Of a DNA stretch of 35,423 bases, positions 17,995 to 24,747 are shown one piece after another. This stretch comes from Phormidium pseudopriestleyi FRX01 (GTDB lineage: Bacteria; Cyanobacteriota; Cyanobacteriia; Cyanobacteriales; Laspinemataceae), in NCBI RefSeq assembly GCF_017313335.1, contig NZ_JAFLQW010000586.1, forward strand, positions 1 through 35,423, given 5' to 3'. Each line of letters starts with the position of its first letter. The first letter of the stretch is position 1. Both the position numbers and the translations under genes were made by a program. The notes below the pieces were generated by a model. The model worked only from the letters and a program-made list of their open reading frames with translations, was not told the DNA's origin and did no database searches.

Positions 17995-19362
17995 TTATTT
18001 GACCCAAACGCTTTTGATGTTCACGAATTCGTGAATGCCTTGAATGCTTAATTCGCGTCCATATCCAGACCGTTTGATGCCACCAAAGGGTAGGCGTGGG
18101 TCGGATTTGACTAAGCCATTAATAAAGACGGCACCGGCTTCGAGTTCTTCGATAAAGCGATCGCATTCTTGGGGTTCGTTCGTCCAAGCCGAAGCACCCA
18201 AACCAAAGGGAATATCGTTCGCCCGGGCGATCGCTTCGTCAATATTGGCAACTCGAAATAATAGGGCCACGGGGCCAAAAAATTCTTCCCGTTCTGCCGG
18301 TATTCCTCGGGGAATATCGGTGATTAATGTCGGAGGATAGAAGTTTCCGGGACGATCAATTAAAGGAATGCCCCCAATCGCCGCTTTTGCTCCATTTTCA
18401 ACGCAAGCTAACACTTGTTGGTGTAATTCCTCTAGGATTGATCGGGTGGCTAGAGGCCCAATATCCGTTGCCGGATCCATTGGATCTCCCACCCGTAATG
18501 CCTTGAAATGCTCAATCAAGCGTTGCTCAAACTCGTCGGCGATCGCTTCTTCGACGATGAAGCGTTTTGCTGCGATACAAGACTGCCCATTATTAATCAT
18601 CCGCGCTTTCGTCGCCGTTGCGGCGGCAACTTCTAGATCCGCGCTCTTCATTACAATAAACGGATCACTCCCTCCTAATTCTAGGACAGTTTTCTTGATA
18701 TATTTCCCCGCTTTTTCAGCTAAACTGGAACCGGCGAACTCGGATCCGGTCAAAGCCGCAGCCTGGACGCGCTCATCGGCGATCACGTTCCCTACTTTGT
18801 CAGCACCTATTAACAAAGTTTGGAACACTCCCTCGGGAAATCCCGCTTCGGTAAAAATCTCTTCAATGGCGAGGGCGCATTGCGGTACATTGGAAGCGTG
18901 TTTAAGTAGACCCACATTCCCGGCCATCAGTGCCGGTGCTGCAAACCGAAACACTTGCCAAAATGGAAAATTCCAGGGCATCACCGCCAAAACGGGGCCG
19001 AGGGGTTGGTAGCGCACAAAGCTGGTACTCGCATCGGTTTGTCCGGGAAGATCGGCCAGGAATTGGGCGGCATTCTGGGCATAGTACCGACAACCCACAG
19101 CACTTTTTTCCGCCTCGGCGATCGCCGAAGCAAGGGTTTTGCCCATTTCCAGGGTCATGATTTTCCCATAGTGCTCTTTATTTTTTTCCAAAATATCTGC
19201 GGCAGCATTCATCCATACCGCCCGTTGGTCCAGGGGAATCCGCCGATATTTTTCAAAAGCCTGTTGCGATTTTTCCAGTTTAGCCTGGATTTCGGCATCG
19301 GTTAGGGGCGTAAAAGTTTGGATCGTTTCTCCCGTGACTGGGTTGATACTGGCAATAGCCAC
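17995..19362 (-). CDS. gabD: Succinate-semialdehyde dehydrogenase
   Basis: 455 residues. The start is GTG 19362 with GGAG about 8 bases upstream; no better ATG exists. An aldehyde dehydrogenase with PWNFPFW (129-135), the general-base Glu228 in VLELGGSDPFIV and the nucleophile Cys262 in NNGQSCIAAKRF. The tail LPFGGIKRSGYGREL is typical of succinate-semialdehyde dehydrogenases. It oxidises succinate semialdehyde to succinate with NAD(P)+ in the cytoplasm. It is the first gene of a probable two-gene operon, 124 bases before the 2-oxoglutarate decarboxylase gene, and forms the second step of the cyanobacterial 2-oxoglutarate-to-succinate bypass. A perfect 10-bp inverted repeat lies 29 bases upstream of its start. 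Confidence 0.92.
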   Translation of the reverse strand: MAIASINPVTGETIQTFTPLTDAEIQAKLEKSQQAFEKYRRIPLDQRAVWMNAAADILEKNKEHYGKIMTLEMGKTLASAIAEAEKSAVGCRYYAQNAAQFLADLPGQTDASTSFVRYQPLGPVLAVMPWNFPFWQVFRFAAPALMAGNVGLLKHASNVPQCALAIEEIFTEAGFPEGVFQTLLIGADKVGNVIADERVQAAALTGSEFAGSSLAEKAGKYIKKTVLELGGSDPFIVMKSADLEVAAATATKARMINNGQSCIAAKRFIVEEAIADEFEQRLIEHFKALRVGDPMDPATDIGPLATRSILEELHQQVLACVENGAKAAIGGIPLIDRPGNFYPPTLITDIPRGIPAEREEFFGPVALLFRVANIDEAIARANDIPFGLGASAWTNEPQECDRFIEELEAGAVFINGLVKSDPRLPFGGIKRSGYGRELSIQGIHEFVNIKSVWVK

Positions 19363-19390
19363 GATCTCATCTCCAATTTACATAATGATT

Positions 19391-19420
19391 CTAGCCTCAA
19401 CAACAAAGTCTTGAGGCTAG
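19391..19420. promoter_or_regulatory. Perfect inverted repeat in the leader of the dehydrogenase-decarboxylase operon
   Basis: CTAGCCTCAA (19391-19400) and TTGAGGCTAG (19411-19420) form a 10-bp perfect stem with a 10-base loop. It sits 29 bases upstream of the GTG start, and on that strand no T-run follows. It may be an operator or leader hairpin. A terminator for the upstream gmd gene is possible but less likely. Confidence 0.45.
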
Positions 19421-19587
19421 ATTGGTGGCACTGTTATTTTGTCAAATTTTCTGGGTCTGAAATGTTAAATTTCACGTCGATTTTTGTCGGAAATCTCCGG
19501 GGGAGCAAAAGTCCCAAATTTAGTATCCATCTGTTACAAAACTCTGACATTTGAACGCAACAACCGGCGGGGTGTTGCTGCCATCCC
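19421..19587. other. Spacer between gmd and the dehydrogenase gene
   Basis: No gene is visible. A weak stem-loop (GCAACA...TGTTGC, 19557-19578) lies just after the gmd stop and could be its terminator, but the T-run on the - strand is poor. Confidence 0.3.
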
Positions 19588-20547
19588 TTAAATCCCTTGC
19601 CTTTTTGCCTCCACCATCTGTCTAACCACCTCGGGCATTTTCGAGGTTGCCTCCCATCCCAGCTTGGCTTTTGCCTTGTCTGGATTGCCTCGACCGATCG
19701 CAATATCGGTGGGTCGATACAAACTGGTGTCAATATTGACCCACTCCTGCCAATCCAGTCCCACACTGGAAAACGCGATCGCCACAAAATCCTCTAACTG
19801 ATGGGTTTCCCCGGTGGCAATCACATAATCATCGGGTTCGGGATGTTGCAACATCAAATACATCGCCTCTACATATTCTGGCGCGTAACCCCAGTCCCGC
19901 TGTACGGAAATATTCCCGAGATTGACTTTTTCGCGACTCCCCCCGGCAATCCGGCAGGCAGCCGCAATGATTTTTTGGGTGACAAACCGTTCGGGTCTCA
20001 GGGGGGACTCATGGTTATACAAAATTCCTGAACAGGCAAATAATCCGTAAGCTTCTCGATAGTTTGCCACTTCCCAAAAGGCGGTGGATTTGGCGACGGC
20101 GTAGGGACTGCGGGGCCGAAACGGGGTGGTTTCATCTGCCGCGCGATCGCCCGTATCTCCAAAACATTCGCTGGACCCAGCATTATAAAATTTAATCGTT
20201 TTTCCCGTAAACCGAATCGCTTCCAATAAGTTCAAGGTCCCGGTGGCAATACTTTCTAAGGTTTCTACAGGTTGCTCGAAGGATAGCCCCACAGAACTTT
20301 GTCCCGCTAGATTGTACACCTCATCGGGTTCAATTTTTGTCAAAATTTGTAACACACTGCGAAAGTCCGTTAGGGACATGGATTCTAACTTGACTTGTTC
20401 GCGAATGCCTAAGCGGGTCAAATTGCGAAAGGATGACATTTGCGCGTCTCGGGAGGTGCCACAAACCGTATAGCCCTTGGAGAGGAGTAATTGGGCTAGA
20501 TAGGCTCCATCTTGACCGGAAATTCCACAAATTAGCGCTTTTTTCAT
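19588..20547 (-). CDS. gmd: GDP-mannose 4,6-dehydratase
   Basis: 319 residues, ATG start. An extended short-chain dehydrogenase with the Rossmann motif CGISGQDGAYLA (residues 7-18), NLAGQSSVGLSFEQP, the catalytic Ser126-Glu127 pair in NAGSSECFGD, and the Tyr149/Lys153 pair in PYAVAK. The NHESPLRPERFVTQKI and VQRDWGYAPEYVEAM segments are diagnostic of Gmd. It converts GDP-D-mannose to GDP-4-dehydro-6-deoxymannose for fucose, rhamnose or related sugars of surface glycans. No fucose synthase or glycosyltransferase lies next to it; the nearest glycosyltransferase is about 11 kb away. It is divergent from ribonuclease D. Confidence 0.93.
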   Translation of the reverse strand: MKKALICGISGQDGAYLAQLLLSKGYTVCGTSRDAQMSSFRNLTRLGIREQVKLESMSLTDFRSVLQILTKIEPDEVYNLAGQSSVGLSFEQPVETLESIATGTLNLLEAIRFTGKTIKFYNAGSSECFGDTGDRAADETTPFRPRSPYAVAKSTAFWEVANYREAYGLFACSGILYNHESPLRPERFVTQKIIAAACRIAGGSREKVNLGNISVQRDWGYAPEYVEAMYLMLQHPEPDDYVIATGETHQLEDFVAIAFSSVGLDWQEWVNIDTSLYRPTDIAIGRGNPDKAKAKLGWEATSKMPEVVRQMVEAKRQGI

Positions 20548-20718
20548 AACTGAGTTTGCCTTCTATTGTTTAGCATTTTAAGAGTTGCGACTCTTTCAAA
20601 GATAGCTTAGATCCGCTTGGGCACTCTTTCTAAGAAGGGTTGCCCTTCACTCGGGGTTAAATTCCCGGTAACCTGGACATTTAACCTCAATAAAGAATAA
20701 TCACCGGGAGTAAAGACG
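20548..20718. promoter_or_regulatory. Divergent promoter region between gmd and rnd
   Basis: This 171-base spacer separates two genes reading away from each other, so it must carry both promoters. Small stem-loops are visible (AGAGTTGCGACTCT at 20580-20593; GGGCA...TGCCC about 20619-20646). CACCGGGAG, about ten bases before the ATG, serves as ribosome-binding site for the + strand gene. Confidence 0.5.
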
Positions 20719-21648
20719 ATGCCCTATTTAACGGACCCAACGGATATTAAAGATGCGATCGCCACCTGTACCCAAGTCAAACGTCTCTGGGTGGATACAG
20801 AAGTGGCGGATTATAAAACCAAAAACCCCCGACTTTCTCTGATTCAGATTTTGCCAGAATTCCCCGGGGATTTCCCCAATTCTCTGGAACTGTTCATGAA
20901 CCGAGTTTATCTTTTAGATGTTCTCGATCGCCCGGAATTAACCCGAGAGTTTATCAACGCTATCATGAGTGAACCGGCTATTGAAAAGGTGTTTCACAAT
21001 GCCAGTTATGATCTCAGGTTTTTAGGAAAATACCAGGCCAAAAATGTCACTTGTACGTTAGCTTTGGTGAAAAGATTGCCGTTGTTTATGGTGGAAACCT
21101 CCAATTTTCAACTAAAAACTTTAGCTTGTGAATTGTGCGGTTTACCCCGTCCCGATAGTTCTGAGCAACAAAGTGACTGGGGAATCCGCCCCCTAAGTGA
21201 GAATCAAATTCGATATGCCACCCTCGACCCGATTTATTTAGCTTATGTGCATCGGCGTCTGATGGAGATTGAAGGGATGACTCAGCGCGATCCGGCAACG
21301 GATAACGTCAAGGTCCTGGCGGCAGAATATCTACGATTAAAGCAGGAAGTGGCGTTACTGGAGTCGGAATTGAGTTATGTAGAACATCGCCTCAAATCGG
21401 CGATGCAAGCTCAACGGATTTCACAAATGCATCGGGTTAAATTTTCTAGTTATGCGCGATCGACGTATAAAACGCCGTTTTCAGAATTGGCGAAACTGGT
21501 GCAGGAGGAACAGCTTGATTTTGATTTTGTGCTGACTCTGACGAAGGATATGCGGGCTCAGTTAGATGCCGTCAGCGATCGCCTTCCGATGTCCGTTGAA
21601 ACTTCCGAAACCCTCCAGTTAAAGGTCATTAAACCGGAGGATGAGTAA
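20719..21648 (+). CDS. rnd: Ribonuclease D-like 3'-5' exonuclease
   Basis: 309 residues, ATG start with GGGAG upstream. A DEDDy-type exonuclease: Asp26 and Glu28 in WVDTEVAD, Asp98 in VFHNASYDLRFLGK, and Tyr166 with Asp170 in IRYATLDPIY. These ligate the two catalytic metals. It trims RNA 3' ends, probably in tRNA maturation. The C-terminal part (residues about 205-250) is a helical segment (LRLKQEVALLESELSYVEHRL) predicted to form a coiled coil, in place of the HRDC domains of the enterobacterial enzyme. This shorter form is usual in cyanobacteria. A stem-loop at 21664-21702 ends the unit. Confidence 0.88.
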   Translation: MPYLTDPTDIKDAIATCTQVKRLWVDTEVADYKTKNPRLSLIQILPEFPGDFPNSLELFMNRVYLLDVLDRPELTREFINAIMSEPAIEKVFHNASYDLRFLGKYQAKNVTCTLALVKRLPLFMVETSNFQLKTLACELCGLPRPDSSEQQSDWGIRPLSENQIRYATLDPIYLAYVHRRLMEIEGMTQRDPATDNVKVLAAEYLRLKQEVALLESELSYVEHRLKSAMQAQRISQMHRVKFSSYARSTYKTPFSELAKLVQEEQLDFDFVLTLTKDMRAQLDAVSDRLPMSVETSETLQLKVIKPEDE

Positions 21649-21663
21649 CCGATGTGAGCAACC

Positions 21664-21702
21664 CAGAGGGACCCTATCCGGGGCAAGGGTGGGGTCCCTC
21701 TG
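21664..21702. terminator. Stem-loop after ribonuclease D gene
   Basis: CAGAGGGACCC (21664-21674) pairs exactly with GGGTCCCTCTG (21692-21702) around a 17-base loop. No T-run follows, so it may stabilise the 3' end or terminate weakly. Confidence 0.5.
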
Positions 21703-21791
21703 AACGAAGCCATCTAAAATCCTGAAAGGGGATTGCAGAATTCTGAGAAATACTGTAAACTTTTGTAAATAGCACCCAGGAGGAAGGCAAA

Positions 21792-22217
21792 GTGACGACA
21801 CAACAGGGATTTGGGAAAGTGCAACCGCGCAAGAAAACCGGCAAAGGCACGGCAAAGCGGGAGGAGGCAGCACAGAAGTATGAGAAAATGAAAAAAGGGG
21901 AAATGCCCGAATTTCATATTTTTATGCGGATGCAGGGGAAAAAGAACTGGTTTCCGGTGGGTTCGTTGATGGTGAATCGAAGCAGTCAGATTAATCAAGC
22001 GATTTTTGACACCGAGGAAGAGTTGCGAGAAGGCGGATTTCGATTGTTTCCCATTCTGCGAAAAAATCAACAAAATTTGGAGTATGGGTATCGCTTAAAA
22101 GGCAAGGAATATGCAGAAGATCCCATCGAATTAGCCGTCTGTCCTCCATCCAAACAGCCGAATTTTATCCAAGGTGCGATCGCCAAGTTGAAAGAGAGTT
22201 TTTCGGGTTCTAAGTAA
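21792..22217 (+). CDS. HHL1-like protein
   Basis: 141 residues. The GTG start at 21792 is set by a strong ribosome-binding site (CCAGGAGGAAGG) ending eight bases before it; no ATG fits. The N-terminus is basic (KVQPRKKTGKGTAKREEAAQ) and followed by a compact domain (FHIFMRMQGKKNWFPVGSLM, then LFPILRKNQQNLEYGYRLKG). The arrangement F-x-I-F-x-R...W-x-P-x-G and the ending YGYRL resemble the cyanobacterial relatives of plant HHL1, a thylakoid protein linked to photosystem II repair in high light. The family link is from memory of the pattern and moderately sure. No membrane segment is clear. It is followed by a stem-loop terminator and appears monocistronic. Confidence 0.55.
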   Translation: MTTQQGFGKVQPRKKTGKGTAKREEAAQKYEKMKKGEMPEFHIFMRMQGKKNWFPVGSLMVNRSSQINQAIFDTEEELREGGFRLFPILRKNQQNLEYGYRLKGKEYAEDPIELAVCPPSKQPNFIQGAIAKLKESFSGSK

Positions 22218-22260
22218 AGGGCGATCGGTGAATTGAAAAGAGTTACAGTTAATGAGTACC

Positions 22261-22289
22261 GGGTGCGCGACAATCAGCGTAACGCACCC
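22261..22289 (+). terminator. Stem-loop terminator of REP type
   Basis: GGGTGCG (22261-22267) pairs with CGCACCC (22283-22289), followed by TTTCC. The GGTGCG...CGCACC form is a common dispersed palindrome in cyanobacterial spacers. It likely terminates the HHL1-like gene. Confidence 0.5.
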
Positions 22290-22358
22290 TTTCCATTAAG
22301 CGGGTAGCGCCTGGTTATTGTTAAGAAATATTAAGATATTGTTCGAGTTTCCCCTAGA

Positions 22359-22404
22359 ATCCGGTAAGATATAAAACGATTCCGTAAGGCACCGGATTAT
22401 CCGG
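22359..22404. promoter_or_regulatory. CCGGAT palindromes and candidate promoter upstream of nuclease-ParA gene
   Basis: Bases 22392-22404 read CCGGATTATCCGG, a perfect 13-base palindrome ending nine bases before the TTG start. A third half site, ATCCGG (22359-22364), lies 27 bases upstream, inverted relative to CCGGAT at 22392. TAAGAT (22365-22370) and TATAAA (22370-22375), possible -10 boxes, lie between. The layout suits an operator for autorepression or a ParB-type centromere site. Confidence 0.4.
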
Positions 22405-22413
22405 GTAAAAACC

Positions 22414-23898
22414 TTGAGTTTCCATCCAGACCTTTGCCGAAACGAGAGCGAAGTCGAGAGCAAACTAATCGTCAGTTACTTGTTGCCAGCATTAGGCTAT
22501 ACCCCCGACAGTTGGCATCAAGAAGTTGCCTTTAGTAGCATTCGGTTAGATTTCTTAGCCTTCGCCATCCAAGCCGTTCCCTTCGTCCTCGATGCCAATT
22601 CTCCCCTGAGTGTCGTAATGGAGGCCAAAAGTCCCAAACAAAATCTAGACAAACACCTGAGAAAGTTTAAGCGCTATTTAACGAAACTACAGGTTAAATA
22701 TGGAGTCCTCACGAATGGCAAGGAAATGCGGATTTATGAACGAGTGGGGGAGGAAATTGAGTTAGCCTTTCAGTGTTTGGGACAAGAAATTGAGGCAAAC
22801 ATTGAAGAAATAAATGCCTTAATTGGGAAAGAGAGCAGTAACCATAGACAAACCCTAGATTCACCGGATACAGACTCTAATCTCCCTCAAATTAGGGACG
22901 AGTCAATTTCTGAACAAGCATCGGAAACAATCCCTTTTTCCATCCCATTTCCAGAGGAACTATTTCCTCCGACTCCACCCCTTCCCGAACCCGTTGTTGA
23001 GCAAATTTCTAATAATAAGAGGAAATCTACATTGAAAGTAATTGCTGTTTATCATAACAAAGGCGGCGTCGGAAAAACGACGGTTGCAGTCAACTTAGCT
23101 GCCGCCCTCAGAAAAAAGGGAAAAAAAGTCCTATTAATTGATATAGATGCTCAATCTAATTCAACTTTTGCCACAGGATTACTTAAATTCATATTTGAAG
23201 AAGATGACAATTTAAGAGAGAATAATGTTTATCATCTTTTGGAATCTGGCGACTTTTCTTTTGTATCAGATGTTGCTCGAAAATCTGATTATTTTAATAA
23301 TCCAGAAATTGATGTAATTCCTTCTCATATTACCCTCATTGAAGGGCAGTATAAATTGAATCAAATCGGCGCAAGTAAAACTCGGTTGGTTACCAAGTTA
23401 AGCCGAGTAGAAAAAGAATATGATTTTGTAATTATAGATACCCCGCCCTCGCGGGATTTATATGCAGAAGTAGCATTGATTGCTGCGGATCATCTGATTA
23501 TTCCGTCTGATTTGAAACCTTTTGCTAACCAAGGGTTACCCAGTGTTACGCAGTTTATCAGCCAAGTGAATGAATTTCGAGAGATGATTGGAAAAGGACC
23601 CCTTAATCTTTTAGGCGTCTTACCTTCTAAAATTGCAACCAACGCGAAATTTTTGCAATATACTTTCCCCAAACAAAAGAGTGTAATTCCGGGTCGATAT
23701 GGCCTGCCCTTAATGGATACAATTATTTACGAAAGAACCATTCTTTCTCAATGCACTAATCATACCAATACCAGCCCGCTGGGGGAAGAAATACCAGAAC
23801 CCAAATCAATATTAGAGTATGATCCCGATTCTTTATCATCGGGAGAATTTGAAGCCTTAGCGATGGAAGTTTTAACAAAAACAGGAATAAACCGATGA
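22414..23898 (+). CDS. HsdR-N-type nuclease domain fused to ParA-family ATPase
   Basis: 494 residues. The start is TTG 22414: an in-frame stop lies upstream and no earlier ATG exists. Residues about 10-130 form a PD-(D/E)xK nuclease-like domain of the kind found at the N-terminus of type I restriction HsdR: ESEVESKLIVSYLLPALGY, Asp46 in IRLDF, Glu70-Ala-Lys72 in VVMEAKSPKQ, then YGVLTNGKEMRIYE. An acidic, proline-rich linker (140-205) joins it to a ParA/Soj ATPase: deviant Walker A KGGVGKTT (216-223), LLIDIDAQSN (240-249), and FVIIDTPPSRD. ParA proteins hydrolyse ATP on DNA to position cargo. The nuclease fusion is unusual. It overlaps the ParB-like gene by four bases (ATGA), so the two are translationally coupled. 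No methyltransferase or specificity subunit is near, so it is not a classical restriction system. Confidence 0.85.
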   Translation: MSFHPDLCRNESEVESKLIVSYLLPALGYTPDSWHQEVAFSSIRLDFLAFAIQAVPFVLDANSPLSVVMEAKSPKQNLDKHLRKFKRYLTKLQVKYGVLTNGKEMRIYERVGEEIELAFQCLGQEIEANIEEINALIGKESSNHRQTLDSPDTDSNLPQIRDESISEQASETIPFSIPFPEELFPPTPPLPEPVVEQISNNKRKSTLKVIAVYHNKGGVGKTTVAVNLAAALRKKGKKVLLIDIDAQSNSTFATGLLKFIFEEDDNLRENNVYHLLESGDFSFVSDVARKSDYFNNPEIDVIPSHITLIEGQYKLNQIGASKTRLVTKLSRVEKEYDFVIIDTPPSRDLYAEVALIAADHLIIPSDLKPFANQGLPSVTQFISQVNEFREMIGKGPLNLLGVLPSKIATNAKFLQYTFPKQKSVIPGRYGLPLMDTIIYERTILSQCTNHTNTSPLGEEIPEPKSILEYDPDSLSSGEFEALAMEVLTKTGINR

Positions 23899-24689
23899 TT
23901 TCTTTTTCCCTAGTAGATGTTAAAAGTATCAATTCAACCGTATCTCGTTCCACTTTATCTGAAACAGTGTTGAATAGTCTTTCCGACCTAATTTTAGAGT
24001 GTGAAGGACTTTTAAAACCTGTAGTTTTAAAAAGAACGGGACCCGAAAGCTATACCGTAGTTGATGGACATTTAGAATACTACGCTGCTGTTAGAGCAAA
24101 AGAAAAAAATCCTCGTAAAGGGGAAATGGTTAATGCTTTTGTGATTTCACCAAAACATGAAGAAATCATACTCAAGCAAACTGAGTTATTGAAGAGTTTT
24201 GCAGAATCTAATACAAATCAAGGTGTTCAAAATTCACCGGCTCAAGTACCCATTGAATCTAATCAGCAAGATGTTAAAGATTTATCCGTTCAGACGCCAA
24301 TTCAATCGGATGTAGAAGCCAGATTCATTAATATTGAAGTTCGGCTGGAAACCCGACTCAATGAATTAAAAGCTGAGTATTCTCAGAATCTCCAAAGAAT
24401 GGAAGAGACGTTAAGTCAAAAGTTAGAGGAAAGGTTAAAAGATATTGAAAACCGGAACCCCAAACCTGCTCCATTACTAGAATCTCTGAATAACTTAGAG
24501 TTGCCTTCACCCCAACTGGATTCGCAGTTGAAAAATGCTGGAGTCAAGCAAAATATCATCAAGAATATAGAGGATGAGCGAAATAAAACACCCTTTGAAC
24601 CCTTCATCAATTTTGAAGATGTGGTTACCAGAATTAAGGGATTGGGTGATAAAACAATGATTAAACTGATTGATGGTTGGCAAAGGTAA
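23895..24689 (+). CDS. ParB-like partner protein with coiled coil
   Basis: 264 residues. ATG 23895 overlaps the stop of the ParA fusion (ATGA). Residues about 18-90 resemble the ParB/sulfiredoxin N-terminal fold: LSETVLNSLSDLILECEGLLKPVVLKR then SYTVVDGHLEYYAAVRA, where DGHLEYYAA stands at the site of the usual DGxxRxxAA box. A variable linker (100-145) and a long charged helix, likely coiled coil (about 150-195, ELKAEYSQNLQRMEETLSQK), follow. The last 30 residues (FEDVVTRIKGLGDKTMIKLI) look like a helix-hairpin-helix or small DNA-binding tail. No standard ParB helix-turn-helix is seen. It probably recruits the nuclease-ParA protein to DNA. Family call moderate, role inferred. Confidence 0.7.
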   Translation: MISFSLVDVKSINSTVSRSTLSETVLNSLSDLILECEGLLKPVVLKRTGPESYTVVDGHLEYYAAVRAKEKNPRKGEMVNAFVISPKHEEIILKQTELLKSFAESNTNQGVQNSPAQVPIESNQQDVKDLSVQTPIQSDVEARFINIEVRLETRLNELKAEYSQNLQRMEETLSQKLEERLKDIENRNPKPAPLLESLNNLELPSPQLDSQLKNAGVKQNIIKNIEDERNKTPFEPFINFEDVVTRIKGLGDKTMIKLIDGWQR

Positions 24690-24717
24690 GAATATCCTGA
24701 CTCTGTAATTTTTTAGA

Positions 24718-24745
24718 AGAGTGGCAGTTTCAAACCTGCCACTCT
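24718..24745. terminator. Bidirectional terminator between ParB-like and ATPase genes
   Basis: AGAGTGGCAG (24718-24727) pairs exactly with CTGCCACTCT (24736-24745) around an 8-base loop. A TTTTTT run lies to the left and TATTTT to the right. It serves the convergent genes on both sides. Confidence 0.75.
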
Positions 24746-24747
24746 GT

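Noticed and set aside
18368-19012. 214-codon + strand frame inside the dehydrogenase gene
   Set aside because: It lies wholly opposite a well-conserved aldehyde dehydrogenase and has no recognisable motif.
22414-23898. Type I restriction HsdR subunit
   Set aside because: Only the N-terminal nuclease-like domain matches. The rest is a ParA ATPase, the helicase motor is absent, and no HsdM or HsdS gene is near.
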